Assembly (NCBI RefSeq): GCF_003217325.1
Contig: NZ_QJTI01000010.1
Coordinates: 1 to 64,000 of the forward strand
DNA from: Rhodopseudomonas faecalis
Lineage (GTDB): Bacteria > Pseudomonadota > Alphaproteobacteria > Rhizobiales > Xanthobacteraceae
Length of the DNA stretch: 64,000 bases
Direction of reading: 5' to 3'
The stretch's first letter is position 1. Each line of letters begins with the position of its first letter. The translations under genes were made by a program, and so were the position numbers. This document shows, in pieces, positions 1 through 10,383 of the stretch. The notes below the pieces were generated by a model. That model was not told the origin of the DNA. It searched no databases and saw only the letters and a program-made list of their open reading frames with translations.

Positions 1-142
1 CGAAACGGCATGGAACGCCTCCCCAAAAAGAGCCATTCCAGCCATTGTGATGTGTCCGCTATGTCCCTGAACACCCGTCAGGGATGTCCCCGGGCCAAAC
101 ACTGGTCCCGGGCATCACCATTTTAGAGCAAGCTGACTGGCC

Positions 143-748
143 ATGCCCACGATCTATTACATCCGCCACGGCGAGACCGATTGGAACGCTACCGGGCGCT
201 TTCAGGGCACCCAGGATATTCCCCTCAATGACAAAGGCCGCCAGCAGGCGGTCGCCGCCGGCCAGTTGCTCGGCGAACTGCTGAAGCAGGAGCAGCGCGA
301 TCCGGCGTCGCTGGCCTATGTCGCGAGCCCGCTCGGCCGCGCCCGCCTCACCATGGAATTGCTGCGCCGCGAGCTGAAACTCGATGCCGCCGATTATGCG
401 GTCGATGACCGCTTGCGCGAGATCACCTATGGCGCCTGGGAGGGTTTTACGCTCAAGGAGATGGAGCGCTCCGATCCGGCAATCTTTGCAGCGCGCCACC
501 TTGACCGCTGGAACGTGGCGCCGCTGCGCGGCGAAAGCTATGCCGACCGGCTGCCGTTCATCCAGGATTGGCTCCGCTCGCTGCGCACCGATACTGTGGC
601 GGTCGGCCATGTCGGCACCGCGCGCACCTTGATGGTGGCGCTCGGGCTGAAAACCCCGGCCGAGGCGCTGGAAGGCCCGATTCTGCAGGGCGCGGTCTAC
701 GAGTTCAAGGACGGCGGCCTGACGATCTTCCGCGGCGAGGGCGTCTAA
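143..748 (+). CDS. Histidine phosphatase family protein (phosphoglycerate-mutase-like)
   Basis: A 201-residue protein of the histidine phosphatase superfamily. The phosphohistidine motif RHGETDW lies at residues 8-14, with His9 the expected nucleophile. An Arg in SPLGRAR (about 66), an acidic residue in LREITYG (about 93) and the second catalytic His in AVGHVGTAR (His156) complete the phosphate pocket. Members of this size are usually broad phosphatases or cofactor-dependent mutases; the substrate cannot be told from sequence. The ATG follows a spacer without a strong ribosome site. It lies 132 nt upstream of aroC on the same strand. The family is certain, the exact function is not. Confidence 0.85.
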   Translation: MPTIYYIRHGETDWNATGRFQGTQDIPLNDKGRQQAVAAGQLLGELLKQEQRDPASLAYVASPLGRARLTMELLRRELKLDAADYAVDDRLREITYGAWEGFTLKEMERSDPAIFAARHLDRWNVAPLRGESYADRLPFIQDWLRSLRTDTVAVGHVGTARTLMVALGLKTPAEALEGPILQGAVYEFKDGGLTIFRGEGV

Positions 749-880
749 CCCCCTCTGGCCGCAAGGGGTGGGCGAGACCGCCGCGCGCTGTTTGACCCTG
801 CTTTTGCCGCGCGGTACGAGAGCCAATAGCGAATAAACTGTAATTGTCGCTGCTGGTTCTCTCACAGGTTGGGCTGCTCC

Positions 881-1966
881 ATGTCGTTCAATACCTTCGG
901 CCATATGTTCAGGGTCACGACCTTCGGCGAGAGCCATGGCGTGGCGATTGGCTGCGTGGTCGATGGCTGCCCGCCGCTGATCCCGCTGACCGAGGCCGAC
1001 ATTCAGGGCGATCTCGATCGCCGCCGCCCCGGGCAATCGCGCTTCACCACCCAGCGCCAGGAGGCGGATCAGGTCAAAATCCTGTCCGGGGTGATGGCGC
1101 ATCCGCAGAGCGGCGCCCAGGTCACCACCGGCACGCCGATCGCGCTGATGATCGAAAACACCGATCAGCGCTCCAAGGACTATTCCGACATCAAGGACAA
1201 GTACCGGCCCGGCCACGCCGATTTCACCTATGAGGCCAAATACGGCATCCGCGACTATCGCGGCGGTGGCCGTTCCTCGGCGCGCGAGACCGCGAGCCGG
1301 GTTGCCGCTGGCGCGGTGGCCCGCAAGGTGATCCCAGGCGTGACGGTGCGCGCCGCGCTGGTGCAGATGGGGCCGCACAAGATCGACCGCGGCAATTGGG
1401 ACTGGGCCGAAATCGGCAACAATCCGTTCTTCTGCCCGGACAAGGACAAGGCCGCGTTCTTCGCCGACTATCTCGACGATATCCGCAAGGAAGGCTCGTC
1501 GATCGGCGCGGTGATCGAAGTGGTCGCCGAGGGCGTACCGGCCGGGCTCGGCGCGCCGATCTATGGCAAGCTCGATAGCGATATCGCCGCGGCGCTGATG
1601 AGCATCAACGCGGTCAAGGGCGTCGAGATCGGCGACGGCTTTGCCACCGCCGAATTGACCGGCGAACAGAACGCTGATGAGATGCGCGCCAGCAATCAGG
1701 GGCCGCTGTTTTTGTCGAACCATGCCGGCGGCATTTTGGGCGGGATTTCCACCGGACAGCCGATCGTGGCGCGGTTTGCGGTCAAGCCGACCTCGTCGAT
1801 CCTGACGCCGCGCAAGACCATCGACCGCAGCGGCACGGACACTGAGATTCTGACCAAGGGCCGGCACGACCCCTGCGTCGGCATTCGTGCGGTGCCGGTC
1901 GCCGAAGCCATGATCGCCTGCGTGCTGGCTGATCACTGGCTGCGCCACCGCGGTCAGGTCGGTTAG
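881..1966 (+). CDS. aroC: Chorismate synthase
   Basis: Chorismate synthase converts 5-enolpyruvylshikimate-3-phosphate to chorismate, the last common step of aromatic amino acid synthesis, using reduced FMN. The protein starts [10 protein letters not shown], has GESHG at residues 16-20, RPGHADFTY near 105 and the Arg/Ser-rich [12 protein letters not shown] signature near 125. Length (361 aa) is usual. The ATG at 881 is preferred over an in-frame TTG 12 nt upstream because MSFNTFG is the conserved N-terminus. It is convergent with clpS, and a palindromic repeat fills the gap. Confidence 0.96.
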   Translation: MSFNTFGHMFRVTTFGESHGVAIGCVVDGCPPLIPLTEADIQGDLDRRRPGQSRFTTQRQEADQVKILSGVMAHPQSGAQVTTGTPIALMIENTDQRSKDYSDIKDKYRPGHADFTYEAKYGIRDYRGGGRSSARETASRVAAGAVARKVIPGVTVRAALVQMGPHKIDRGNWDWAEIGNNPFFCPDKDKAAFFADYLDDIRKEGSSIGAVIEVVAEGVPAGLGAPIYGKLDSDIAAALMSINAVKGVEIGDGFATAELTGEQNADEMRASNQGPLFLSNHAGGILGGISTGQPIVARFAVKPTSSILTPRKTIDRSGTDTEILTKGRHDPCVGIRAVPVAEAMIACVLADHWLRHRGQVG

Positions 1967-1998
1967 TCAGTCTTGCGTGATACCAACGTTCTTCAAGG

Positions 1999-2108
1999 GT
2001 GACCCGTCATGCCCGCGCTTGTCGCGGGCATCCACGTCTTGAGGGACCTGCAACATGAAAGACGTAGATGGCCGGGACGAACCCGGCCATGACGCGTGTT
2101 CGGGTCAC
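1999..2108. repeat. Dispersed palindromic repeat between convergent aroC and clpS
   Basis: An overall inverted structure begins GTGACCCGTCATGCC and ends GGCCATGACG..GGGTCAC. It contains inner hairpins: ATGCCCGCG/CGCGGGCAT at about 2009-2031, and GGCCGGG/CCCGGCC at about 2070-2087. This looks like the small mobile palindromes common in Bradyrhizobium and Rhodopseudomonas genomes. Its site between two converging genes suggests a two-way terminator. It reaches the last base of the clpS stop codon. A related hairpin lies at 61966-61996. Confidence 0.7.
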
Positions 2109-2413
2109 TATTCCTCCGGCTCGGTGGTGAAGCGTAGCGGATAGCCCTTGGCGCGGCCGGCGTCGCTGGCGCGGGTCGCCTTGGTTTCCGCGATGTCGCG
2201 GCTGAACACTGCGACCACGCATACGCCGCGCTGATGCGCGGTCAGCATCACCTTGGTGGCCTGATCCTCGCTCATGCGGAACTCGGCCTTGAGCACCTGC
2301 ACCACGAATTCGCGCGGCGTGTAGTCGTCATTGATCAGGATGACTTTGTGCAGCCGTGGCCGCTCGATCTGCGGCTTGGCGGTGCGGGCACGCTTGACGA
2401 TGACAGGGCTCAT
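2108..2413 (-). CDS. clpS: ATP-dependent Clp protease adaptor ClpS
   Basis: ClpS binds the N-domain of ClpA and delivers N-degron substrates to ClpAP. The core LHKVILINDDYTPREFVVQV and the following MSEDQATKVMLTAHQRG hold the NDDYT substrate-binding loop and the ClpA-contact face. At about 101 aa the length is typical. The start MSPVIVKRAR at 2413 is chosen because GAGGGACC precedes it; an upstream ATG in the same frame (2428) would add five residues. The sequence resembles the second, shorter ClpS class (ClpS2) found beside ClpS1 in Rhizobiales; that subclass call is from memory. Confidence 0.9.
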   Translation of the reverse strand: MSPVIVKRARTAKPQIERPRLHKVILINDDYTPREFVVQVLKAEFRMSEDQATKVMLTAHQRGVCVVAVFSRDIAETKATRASDAGRAKGYPLRFTTEPEE

Positions 2414-2637
2414 GCAATGGTCCCTCATGGATCGACGAAGCGGCGCGATTGTTACGCGCTCCGGCGCGATCAGCAACAGCGCGGTGAGCACTGATCGTCG
2501 CTGCAGCGCACAGTATCGCGCCGTTTAACTGCATTGTGATCGGGAACCGGCGTTGATCCATACTGCGGCTGAAATTTCCGTGTCAGCATCGCGTCGATCA
2601 GCGCGCGTTGCGCGCGCGACGACGACGGGAGAGCCGC

Positions 2638-3489
2638 ATGAACTGCTGGTCCTCGTTTGCCGCCGTGCTGCTGACCAGCGCAGCGGCGCTGCTGAGCGCG
2701 GATGCCGCGCCCACCCCCAGCACCGTGTCGCCGATCAACTCCGCCGGCGCCCGCGACCCCAACACCGTCGATGTCGAATTGGTGCTGGCGGTCGATATTT
2801 CCTACTCGATGGATATCGATGAACTGGCGCTGCAGCGCGAGGGATATGCGCAGGCGCTACAATCATCTGAGTTCCTGCAGGCGCTGAAAAGCGGCCCGAC
2901 CGGCCGGATCGCCATCACGTACTTTGAATGGGCAGCGTCCAGCGACCAGAAGGTGGTGGTGCCGTGGCAGGTGATCGATGGGCCGGAATCGGCCGATGCG
3001 GTCGCCGCCGTGATCCTCAATACGCCGATCCGCCGCGCGTCGCGCACCTCGATTTCCGGGGCGATCAGTTTTGCGGTGCCGCTGCTGCAGGACAATTCCT
3101 ATCACGGCCTGCGGCGCGTGATCGATATTTCCGGCGATGGACCCAACAACAATGGCGCGCCGGTCACCAGTGCGCGCGACGCCGCGCTGCAGCTTGGCAT
3201 CGTCATCAACGGGCTGCCGATCATGGTCAAGGAGCCGTCCTACTCGACCATGGATATCAATGACCTCGATGTCTACTACGAGGATTGCGTGATCGGCGGC
3301 CCCGGCTCATTTGCGATTGCGATCAAGCATCGCGACAGGTTTAAGGACGCGATCCGTTCCAAGCTGGTGATGGAAGTCGCGGGGCTGAGCCCTGAACGCC
3401 TGGTGCAGCCGGTCGCCGAGACCAGGCGCGAGCCACGGGTGTCGTGCCTGGTCGGCGAAAAGATCTGGGACGATCGCTGGGGCAAATGA
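2638..3489 (+). CDS. DUF1194 von Willebrand factor A-like secreted protein
   Basis: A 283-residue protein with an N-terminal signal peptide (hydrophobic residues about 8-24) and a VWA-like domain. The metal-ion-dependent adhesion site is DISYSMD at residues 53-59 (DxSxS), and RVIDISGDGPNNNG follows at about 160-173. It matches DUF1194 proteins common in Rhizobiales; their function is unknown. The start ATG follows GGGAGAGCC. An in-frame TTG further upstream would place Arg-rich residues before the signal peptide and is less likely. It is convergent with the next gene, with only 11 nt between stops. Confidence 0.8.
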   Translation: MNCWSSFAAVLLTSAAALLSADAAPTPSTVSPINSAGARDPNTVDVELVLAVDISYSMDIDELALQREGYAQALQSSEFLQALKSGPTGRIAITYFEWAASSDQKVVVPWQVIDGPESADAVAAVILNTPIRRASRTSISGAISFAVPLLQDNSYHGLRRVIDISGDGPNNNGAPVTSARDAALQLGIVINGLPIMVKEPSYSTMDINDLDVYYEDCVIGGPGSFAIAIKHRDRFKDAIRSKLVMEVAGLSPERLVQPVAETRREPRVSCLVGEKIWDDRWGK

Positions 3490-3500
3490 GGGGCAGCGGT

Positions 3501-4736
3501 TCAGCGCCGGAACCGCGCCACCAGTTCGACATGCGGGGTGTGGCGGAACTGATCGACCGGGGTCACCTGATCGATGGTGTAGCCGCCATCCAGCAGAATC
3601 CGGGCGTCGCGCGCGAAGGTCGCGACATTGCATGACACCGCCACGATCAGCGGCACCTTGCTTTTGGCAAGCTGCTGACACTGCGCCTGTGCGCCCTGGC
3701 GCGGCGGATCGAACACCACCGCGTCGATGTCCTGCAATTCCTGCGGCACCAAGGGGCGGCGGAACAGGTCGCGGGTGTCGATCGTCATCGGTTTGAGGCC
3801 GGGCGCGCCCGTCGCCTTTTTCAACGCGGCGATCGCGCCGGCCTCGCTGTCATAGGCCCGGACCCGGGCCTTGCCGGCCAGCCGCAGCGCAAACGGCCCG
3901 ACGCCGCAGAACAGATCGGCGATGGTTTTGGCCTTGGCGCAGCGTTCGCTGACCAACGCGGCCAGCGTTTCCTCGCCGGCGCGGGTCGCCTGCAGAAAGC
4001 TGCCGGGCGGCAGCGCCACCGGAATATTGCCGATCCGGATGGTCGGCGGCGTGCGCATCAGCACCATTTCGCCATGCCGGGTCAGCCGCGCCAACTTGTG
4101 CTGTTCGGCGAGTTTGGACAGCAGCGTGATATGGCGCGGCAGCAGCGGCCCCGAGCCGCGGATATCGACGTCGAGCCCTTCCCCGGCGGCGGTGACCTGG
4201 ATGTCGAGCGGCTTGCCTTCGCTGATCAGCGGCTCGGCCAGTGCCCAGGCGGCGTCGAGCGCGCCGTCCAGCGCCGGATCGAGGATCGGGCAGCGGTCGA
4301 TCGGCACGATGTCGTGCTGCCCGGCCGCGGCGAACCCGACCTTGACCACCTCATGGGTGCCCTGGCGGGCATGCACGGTGATGCGGCGCCGGCCGGCGCC
4401 ATGGGCGTCGATCAAGGGTGCCACCTCGCAGGCGATCCCGGCCTGCTGCAGCGTTTCCACCACGATGTCGCGCTTCCAGGCCTGGTAGCGATCGGCCTGC
4501 CAATGCTGAATGGCGCAGCCGCCGCACACGCCAAAATGCCGGCACAGCGGTTCGATGCGCTCGCTGCTCGGTTGCTGGACGCTGACCAGGCGGCGGCGGT
4601 CGGGATGGCCCGGCACCGGTGCGCCCTCGACGGTCTCGCCGCCGAGGGTAAACGGAACGTAAATCACGGCGCCATTGCGGATGGCGACGCCATCACCGCG
4701 GTGGCCGACATGGTCGATGACGAGAGCTTCGGTCAT
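3501..4736 (-). CDS. Class I SAM-dependent RNA methyltransferase (RlmD/TrmA type, Fe-S)
   Basis: A 411-residue uridine-C5 methyltransferase of the RlmD/RumA/TrmA family, acting on rRNA or tRNA. An N-terminal TRAM-like region is followed by four cysteines of a 4Fe-4S cluster (Cys65, Cys71, Cys74, Cys149; the [10 protein letters not shown] block). The SAM motif [14 protein letters not shown], the DPPRQGAQ motif and the catalytic SCN (Cys369) follow in order. The start [15 protein letters not shown] is the family N-terminus; the frame stays open further upstream only through the neighbouring transporter gene. It lies 44 nt downstream of the MATE gene and may be co-transcribed. The target base is not determined. 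Confidence 0.88.
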   Translation of the reverse strand: MTEALVIDHVGHRGDGVAIRNGAVIYVPFTLGGETVEGAPVPGHPDRRRLVSVQQPSSERIEPLCRHFGVCGGCAIQHWQADRYQAWKRDIVVETLQQAGIACEVAPLIDAHGAGRRRITVHARQGTHEVVKVGFAAAGQHDIVPIDRCPILDPALDGALDAAWALAEPLISEGKPLDIQVTAAGEGLDVDIRGSGPLLPRHITLLSKLAEQHKLARLTRHGEMVLMRTPPTIRIGNIPVALPPGSFLQATRAGEETLAALVSERCAKAKTIADLFCGVGPFALRLAGKARVRAYDSEAGAIAALKKATGAPGLKPMTIDTRDLFRRPLVPQELQDIDAVVFDPPRQGAQAQCQQLAKSKVPLIVAVSCNVATFARDARILLDGGYTIDQVTPVDQFRHTPHVELVARFRR

Positions 4737-4780
4737 GCCGTTGCGATAGCCTGCGGCCGCTGGGGCGTAAAGCGAACCGC

Positions 4781-6193
4781 TCAGCGCCGCGCCGAAATCG
4801 TCAGCGCATCGCGGCTGAGCAGATGGAAACGCCACACCAAGAGCACCGCATAGACGGTGAGACCGACCGCCAGCCCGATCCAGACACCGGAAGGGCCGAG
4901 CCCGCCCGGGAAGCCGAGCAGATACGAGCACGGAAAGCCGATCCCCCAAAAACCGAGCGCGGCGAACAGCAGCGGAATGCGGGTGTCGTTGCGGCCGCGC
5001 AGCGCGCCATTGGCCACCACCTGCATGCCATCGGCCATGAAGAAGCTGGCGCCGACCACCAGCAGCGCGGCGGTGATCTGCGCGGTTTCGTTGGCCGCGC
5101 CGGTGTCGCCCAGGAACAGCACCGGGATCTGGTGCCGGGTCAGCGCCACCAGCAGCGTCATCGCCGCCATGAACAATAGGCCGAGCCAGATCGCGGTGAA
5201 ACCGGCGCGCCGTGCCGACAGCTGGTCGTCGCGGCCGATCGCATGGCCGACCCGCACCGTGGCCGACAGCGAAATGCCAAGCGGCACCATGAACATCACC
5301 GCGGCGATCTGCAGCGCGATCTGGTGCGCAGCGAGCGCACTGGTGCTGATCTGGCCCATCAGCAGCGCCGCGGCGGCGAACATGCCGTATTCGAGCAGCG
5401 ACGAGCCGGAGATCGGCAGGCCGAGCGCCAGCAGCCGGCGCATCAGCAGCCAGTCCGGGCGCCACAATTCCTGCAGCACCGCATATTTGCGAAACGGCCG
5501 GCAGGTCGCGGAGATCACCGCCGCCGCGATGCACATCGCCACCGCCACCAAAGTGGTGGCGAGGCCGGCACCGAAAATACCAAGCTGCGGCAGGCCGAAC
5601 GCGCCGTGGATCAGCGCATAGGCCAGCACGGCGTTGGTCGGAATCGCGGCGAGCGTGATCCATAGCGCCGGTCCCGGCGCGTTGACCGCGCCCATGAAGC
5701 CGCGGAATGCGATGAAGACCCAGGACGGCACCAGCGACCAGGCCAGCCCCTCAAGATAGCGGCCAGCCAGCTGCGACGAGGCCGGGTCCTGGCCGAGCGC
5801 CAGCAGCAGCTCATCGCTGTAGAGCTGCAGCACGGTCAGCGGCAGGCCGAGCATGATCGACGCCCACAGCCCGACCCGCAGCGCGGCACGCACGCGGCGC
5901 GGCGCGCGCGCCCCAAAGGCCTGCGCGCCCAGCGGCGTCACCGCCGACACCAGGCCGATGCCCATGGTGAAGGTCGCGAACAGCACGATATGCGCCAGCG
6001 CCGCAGCTGCGACCGCGGTTTCGCCGAGCCGGCCGATCAGCGCGAGGTCAGTGGTCATCATCGCGACCTGGCCAAGCTGGGTCAGGGCCATCGGCACCGC
6101 CAGCGTAAAGGTCTCGGCAATTTCCGTGCGCCACGCAGACAATTTCGCCGACGCGCGAGCGTCGGCGGCAAGACTAAAAGCAGGGGATGTCAT
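4781..6193 (-). CDS. MATE family efflux transporter
   Basis: A 470-residue integral inner-membrane protein with about 12 hydrophobic segments. The N-terminal half carries [20 protein letters not shown] and the repeat half carries [17 protein letters not shown], the two-fold pattern of multidrug and toxic compound extrusion proteins. These exchange drugs or metabolites for Na+ or H+. Length and topology are usual for the NorM-like group. The substrate is unknown. It is followed after 44 nt by the RNA methyltransferase. Confidence 0.88.
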   Translation of the reverse strand: MTSPAFSLAADARASAKLSAWRTEIAETFTLAVPMALTQLGQVAMMTTDLALIGRLGETAVAAAALAHIVLFATFTMGIGLVSAVTPLGAQAFGARAPRRVRAALRVGLWASIMLGLPLTVLQLYSDELLLALGQDPASSQLAGRYLEGLAWSLVPSWVFIAFRGFMGAVNAPGPALWITLAAIPTNAVLAYALIHGAFGLPQLGIFGAGLATTLVAVAMCIAAAVISATCRPFRKYAVLQELWRPDWLLMRRLLALGLPISGSSLLEYGMFAAAALLMGQISTSALAAHQIALQIAAVMFMVPLGISLSATVRVGHAIGRDDQLSARRAGFTAIWLGLLFMAAMTLLVALTRHQIPVLFLGDTGAANETAQITAALLVVGASFFMADGMQVVANGALRGRNDTRIPLLFAALGFWGIGFPCSYLLGFPGGLGPSGVWIGLAVGLTVYAVLLVWRFHLLSRDALTISARR

Positions 6194-6288
6194 CGCGGTA
6201 CCATAAAGGCGAGTCGCGGCGACAGCATGACCAAATCTGCGGGCATGATGGCACAGCGCGGGCTGGCTCTGCTCGCCGCCCAGCGAGG

Positions 6289-7050
6289 CTACGGGCCTTG
6301 GTAGCGGGCGCCGAGAAAGAACTCGCGGTTGCCGTCGCCGCCTTCGATCGATGAGGGGAAAATCGTGATGTCGCGGCAGCCGAGCGCGGCGGCGAAGCTT
6401 TCGATCTTGGCACAGACCGCGTCATGGACGTTGCCGTCCTTGATGATGCCGCGCTTGTTGTGGCCGCCATGAACTTCAAATTGCGGCTTGATCAGCACCA
6501 GCAGCGACGCCGGCCGGGCGGCGAGCGCCAGCGCCGGCGGGAGCACCTGTTCCAGCGAGATGAAGCTGGCGTCGATCACCACCACCTCGGGCGCGCTCGG
6601 CAGCGAACCCGCCGCGAGCGCGCGAATGTCAGTGCCTTCCATCGATACGATGTTGGGATGGCCGCGCAGCGAGGGGTGCAACTGATCGTGTCCGACATCG
6701 ACCGCCAATACCTGCAGGGCACCGTGGCGCAGCAGCACGTCAGTAAAGCCGCCGGTGGAAGCGCCGACGTCGAGACAGACCCGGCCGGCGATCTCGATCG
6801 GATAGTGCTTGAGCGCGCCTTGCAGTTTGACGCCGCCGCGCGACACATAAGGGTGCGCCGGCTCGGCTGCGATCACCGCATCCGCGGCGATCGGCTCCGA
6901 TGGCTTGGCGATCTTCTTGCCGTCGGCGAACACCAGGCCGGCCGCGATCGCCGCCTGCGCGCGGGCGCGGCTTTCAAACACGCCGCGTTCCACCAAGGTG
7001 ACATCGGCGCGTTTGCGTGGCGCGGGCGTTGGCTGGGTCGGCGTGGTCAT
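6289..7050 (-). CDS. tlyA: TlyA family rRNA (cytidine-2'-O)-methyltransferase
   Basis: A 253-residue protein with an N-terminal S4 RNA-binding domain (residues about 14-75) and an FtsJ-like methyltransferase domain. Visible motifs are YVSRGGVKLQGAL, the SAM site LDVGASTGGFTDVLL, VVIDASFISLEQ and the Lys of LIKPQFE, giving the K-D-K-E set. TlyA proteins methylate 16S and/or 23S rRNA and affect capreomycin sensitivity; some members were named hemolysins. It overlaps the upstream gene by 4 nt, so the two are co-translated. Confidence 0.9.
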   Translation of the reverse strand: MTTPTQPTPAPRKRADVTLVERGVFESRARAQAAIAAGLVFADGKKIAKPSEPIAADAVIAAEPAHPYVSRGGVKLQGALKHYPIEIAGRVCLDVGASTGGFTDVLLRHGALQVLAVDVGHDQLHPSLRGHPNIVSMEGTDIRALAAGSLPSAPEVVVIDASFISLEQVLPPALALAARPASLLVLIKPQFEVHGGHNKRGIIKDGNVHDAVCAKIESFAAALGCRDITIFPSSIEGGDGNREFFLGARYQGP

Positions 7051-7601
7051 CGCGCTGCCCAGCGCGAGACGGCGAGTTCGATGCAGCGCTCAAAGGCTGT
7101 GAGATCGTGCCACAGATCATCGGGCGCCTGCGCCGGCGTCACCAGCGCGCAGCCATAGAGATCGAGCGCGTGCATCATCATCAGATTGTCGGCGAGGCCG
7201 AAATCCTCGACCAGATGACCATTGGCATCGTGCAGCGCGCCGCCTTGCTGCTGCACCGCGCCGCGCGCCGCGACGCGCTGCGGGTAGGGCGCCGGATCGT
7301 TGGAATAGCCGAGGCACAGCTTGCCGCGCCCGGCCATGAAGCCGAGTTCGTACACCGTGCCGGCGTCGGCGCTCGGGCCGCGAAACGGCGTCAGATTGGC
7401 GATGATGGCGTCGGCTGCGATCATCATCGCCTGATTGGCGCGGAAGATTTTTAGCGAGGCCGCTTCGCTGTCGGCGCTTAGTTCATTGTCGAGCGGATAG
7501 AGCCCGGTGCAGCCATGCCGGGCGCATAGCTCGGCCTTGTGCCGGCCGATCTCGCGCGCATCGGGCAAAAACACGTCGGGGCCGGCGAGATAGATCTTCA
7601 T
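7047..7601 (-). CDS. Nucleoside 2-deoxyribosyltransferase family protein
   Basis: A 184-residue protein opening MKIYLAGPDVFLPDA, the phosphate/nucleoside-binding strand of the nucleoside 2-deoxyribosyltransferase fold. DAGTVYELGFM holds the probable catalytic Glu85. Family members cleave or exchange the N-glycosidic bond of deoxynucleosides, and relatives hydrolyse 5'-deoxynucleotides. The ATG at 7601 is preferred over one 15 nt upstream because MKIYLAGP is the conserved start. The gene overlaps tlyA by ATGA. The exact substrate is unknown. Confidence 0.82.
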   Translation of the reverse strand: MKIYLAGPDVFLPDAREIGRHKAELCARHGCTGLYPLDNELSADSEAASLKIFRANQAMMIAADAIIANLTPFRGPSADAGTVYELGFMAGRGKLCLGYSNDPAPYPQRVAARGAVQQQGGALHDANGHLVEDFGLADNLMMMHALDLYGCALVTPAQAPDDLWHDLTAFERCIELAVSRWAAR

Positions 7602-7673
7602 GACGTCCACAAACAAAACGGCGGCGACGCGAATGTCGCGCCGCCGCCGTGATTTCGCAACAGCGATGCTGGA

Positions 7674-9599
7674 TCAGGCCAGCTTGCCGACTTCGCCCTG
7701 GTGCTCCTTGCCGAGCGCCTCGAACACCTTCTTGACGATGCCCTTGGCGTCGAGCCCGGCGCGCGCATAGAGCGCGTTCGGCGAGTCGTGGTCCATGAAT
7801 TCGTCGGGCAGCACCATCGAGCGGGCGCGCACTTCGCCGTCGAGCATGCCGTTGTCCGACAGGCACTGCATGACATGGCTGCCGAAACCGCCGATCGAGC
7901 CTTCCTCGATGGTGATCAGCACTTCATGCTCGCGGGCCAGCTTCAGCACCAGCTCGACATCGAGCGGCTTCAGGAAGCGCGCGTCGGCGACGGTGGTGGA
8001 CAGGCCGAGCGTGGCCAGCTCATCGGCGGCCTTCTCGCATTCGGCGAGGCGGGTGCCGAACGACAGCAGCGCCACCTTGTTGCCCTGACGGACAATGCGG
8101 CCCTTGCCAATTTCCAGCGGGGTGCCGACTTCCGGCATCTCGACGCCGCGGCCTTCGCCGCGCGGATAGCGCACCGCGCTCGGCCGATCGTTGATCGCGA
8201 CCTGGGTCGCGACCATGTTGACCAGCTCGGCTTCGTCGGAAGCGGCCATGATCACCATGTTGGGCAGACAGCCGAGATAGGCGTTGTCGAACGCGCCAGC
8301 GTGGGTCGCGCCGTCGGCGCCGACCAGACCGGCGCGGTCGATCGCAAAGCGCACCGGCAAGCTCTGCAGCGCCACATCGTGCACCACCTGGTCATAGCCG
8401 CGCTGCAGGAAGGTCGAATAGATCGCGCAGAACGGCTTGAACCCTTCGGCGGCCAGACCGGCGGCGAAAGTCACCGCGTGCTGCTCGGCAATGCCGACGT
8501 CAAAAGTGCGCTTCGGGAACACCTTCTCGAACAGATCGATGCCGGTGCCGGACGGCATGGCGGCGGTGATGCCGACGATCTTGTCGTCCTTCTCGGCTTC
8601 CTTGACCAGGCTCTGGCCGAACACGTTCTGATAGGACGGGGCGTTGGACTTTGCCTTGGCCTGGGTGCCGGTGGCGACGTCGAACTTCACCACGGCATGG
8701 TACCGGTCGGACGCGGCTTCCGCCGGGGCATAGCCCTTGCCCTTCTGGGTGACCACATGGACCAGGAACGGGCCGGTGTCGGCGTCGCGCACGTTCTCAA
8801 GGATCGGCAGCAGGTGGTCGAGATTGTGACCATCGACCGGGCCGACATAATAGAAGCCCAGTTCCTCGAACAGCGTGCCGCCGCCCATCATGAAGCCGCG
8901 GGAATATTCCTCGGCGCGGGCGGCGCGGTCGGCGATCAGCTTCGGCAGGTGCTTGCCGATCTGCTTGCCGGCTTCGCGCAGCGAACGATAGGTCTTGCCG
9001 GAGTACAGCCGCGACAGATAGGCCGACATTGCGCCCACCGGCGGCGCGATCGACATATTGTTGTCGTTGAGAATGACGATAAGGCGAGAGTTCATCGCGC
9101 CGGCGTTGTTCATGGCCTCATAGGCCATGCCGGCGGAAATCGAGCCGTCGCCGATCACGGCGATAACGTTGTTTTTGCCTTTGGCGAGGTCGCGGGCCAC
9201 CGCCATGCCCAGGCCCGCCGAAATCGAGGTCGAGGAATGGCCGGTGCCGAACGGGTCGTATTCGCTCTCGGCGCGCTTGACGAAGCCGGACAGACCGCCG
9301 GCCATGCGCAGCGTGCGAATGCGGTCGCGGCGCCCGGTGAGGATCTTGTGCGGGTAGGCCTGATGGCCGACATCCCAGATCAGGCGATCGCGCGGGGTGT
9401 CGAACACGTAATGGAGCGCCGTGGTCAGTTCGACCACGCCGAGACCTGCGCCGAAATGGCCCCCAGTTACCGAGACGGCGTCGATCATCTCCGTGCGCAG
9501 TTCATCAGCGACCTGCCGAAGCTGGTCGACCCGCATTTTGCGCAGATCGTCGGGCGTACGGATGGTGTCGAGAAGCGGCGTTTTACTGAAGTCGGTCAC
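7674..9599 (-). CDS. dxs: 1-deoxy-D-xylulose-5-phosphate synthase
   Basis: DXS condenses pyruvate and glyceraldehyde 3-phosphate with thiamine diphosphate to start the MEP isoprenoid pathway, which also feeds carotenoids, quinones and hopanoids. The 641-aa protein has [15 protein letters not shown] near residue 75, the ThDP motif [18 protein letters not shown] near 150, the transketolase core with [13 protein letters not shown] and [15 protein letters not shown], and a C-terminal domain. The start [13 protein letters not shown] is the usual alphaproteobacterial N-terminus. The gene stands alone, 72 nt from the next gene. Confidence 0.96.
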   Translation of the reverse strand: MTDFSKTPLLDTIRTPDDLRKMRVDQLRQVADELRTEMIDAVSVTGGHFGAGLGVVELTTALHYVFDTPRDRLIWDVGHQAYPHKILTGRRDRIRTLRMAGGLSGFVKRAESEYDPFGTGHSSTSISAGLGMAVARDLAKGKNNVIAVIGDGSISAGMAYEAMNNAGAMNSRLIVILNDNNMSIAPPVGAMSAYLSRLYSGKTYRSLREAGKQIGKHLPKLIADRAARAEEYSRGFMMGGGTLFEELGFYYVGPVDGHNLDHLLPILENVRDADTGPFLVHVVTQKGKGYAPAEAASDRYHAVVKFDVATGTQAKAKSNAPSYQNVFGQSLVKEAEKDDKIVGITAAMPSGTGIDLFEKVFPKRTFDVGIAEQHAVTFAAGLAAEGFKPFCAIYSTFLQRGYDQVVHDVALQSLPVRFAIDRAGLVGADGATHAGAFDNAYLGCLPNMVIMAASDEAELVNMVATQVAINDRPSAVRYPRGEGRGVEMPEVGTPLEIGKGRIVRQGNKVALLSFGTRLAECEKAADELATLGLSTTVADARFLKPLDVELVLKLAREHEVLITIEEGSIGGFGSHVMQCLSDNGMLDGEVRARSMVLPDEFMDHDSPNALYARAGLDAKGIVKKVFEALGKEHQGEVGKLA

Positions 9600-10047
9600 G
9601 GTGATGTCCAGTCTCGCTATTGGGGGATTTCTGTCCCCGGTGACGAACGGTCTCGATCAGGTTCTGCTCGGAAAGACACAAGCACCGTGCGCTGTTCTGG
9701 CCTGGCTGACTTTCGACAAGCTGAAAAACCCGCCCGAGGCCGAGAATGTGTTTTCGGTCGTAACTGTGAACAAAATCACTTCTTGCAGCGCAACGTAGCA
9801 GCAAATTTCCGATGCGCGCCGTCGCCGAACCCGCGAGCGTTTCGCGCATAAGTCCGTACCATTACACAAGGATGGCGCCAAAGCCAACGGGCAACGGCTC
9901 GCCAGTTGGTCGGTGGAACCATAGTTCCATGAGACGTTTGGCGAGTCCGCGGCAACCGGACGCAGGAATTGCATCCCAATTAGTAGCGAGTTCAGGAATA
10001 AATGGGCGGTGGCGCCCGACCCGCACGGCGCGCGGCGCAGCGGTGCT
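9600..10047. other. Non-coding stretch between dxs and xseB
   Basis: These 448 bases hold no open frame with a credible start, ribosome site or family match. It must contain the dxs promoter, read leftward, and the 3' end of xseB transcription. No clear terminator, riboswitch or tRNA could be recognised by eye. Confidence 0.5.
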
Positions 10048-10293
10048 CTATTCCATATCGAGCGGTGCGGTGCCGGTCGGCTGGCCTTGGGCGTCGGTGG
10101 TAATTTTGTCTACGCGCGCCTCGGCGGCGCGCAGCAATTCTTCGCAGCGCCGCTTCAAGGCTTCGCCGCGCTCATAGATCGTCACCGACTCTTCCAGCGG
10201 CACCTTGCCGTCCTCGAGCCGCCGCACGATCGACTCGAGCTCCTCGATCGCGCGCTCAAAGCTCAGCGTCTTGACGTCGTCAGTGTCAGCCAT
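10048..10293 (-). CDS. xseB: Exodeoxyribonuclease VII small subunit
   Basis: An 81-residue XseB protein, the small subunit that wraps the XseA helical stalk of exonuclease VII, which degrades single-stranded DNA in repair. The conserved core [33 protein letters not shown] begins at about residue 12 and is helical throughout. The start [10 protein letters not shown] at 10293 is preferred; a longer in-frame extension is Arg-rich and is encoded by a short tandem repeat. xseA is not in the window. The Shine-Dalgarno sequence is weak (GGAATCG). Confidence 0.93.
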   Translation of the reverse strand: MADTDDVKTLSFERAIEELESIVRRLEDGKVPLEESVTIYERGEALKRRCEELLRAAEARVDKITTDAQGQPTGTAPLDME

Positions 10294-10294
10294 C

Positions 10295-10330
10295 GTTCGA
10301 TTCCGGGATAAGGTTCGTTTCCGGGACAAG
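10295..10330. repeat. 18-bp tandem duplication just upstream of xseB
   Basis: Two adjacent 18-bp copies, GTTCGATTCCGGGATAAG and GTTCGTTTCCGGGACAAG, differ at two positions. They lie directly before the xseB start (on its 5' side) and so form part of its leader. Confidence 0.7.
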
Positions 10331-10383
10331 ATTACGCACACGGCGGCGGCGCGCCGTGGTGCGGGTGGCGAGGCAACTGACGA

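Noticed and set aside
1-142. A short frame from the ATG at position 10 (about 38 codons)
   Set aside because: It has no ribosome site and no recognisable sequence; an upstream gene end cannot be confirmed from this fragment.
59-1948. A 629-codon open frame on the minus strand across aroC
   Set aside because: It is antisense to a certain gene, rich in Arg/Ala/Asp/His as expected from high-GC shadow frames, and has no family match or ribosome site.
3501-5663. The minus-strand frame of the RNA methyltransferase stays open for another 300 codons upstream
   Set aside because: The extra part lies over the MATE gene in another frame and is Arg/Gly/Ala-rich; the conserved N-terminus MTEALVIDH fixes the start at 4736.
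7701-9851. A 716-codon plus-strand frame opposite dxs
   Set aside because: It is the antisense shadow of dxs; there is no signal, motif or start context.
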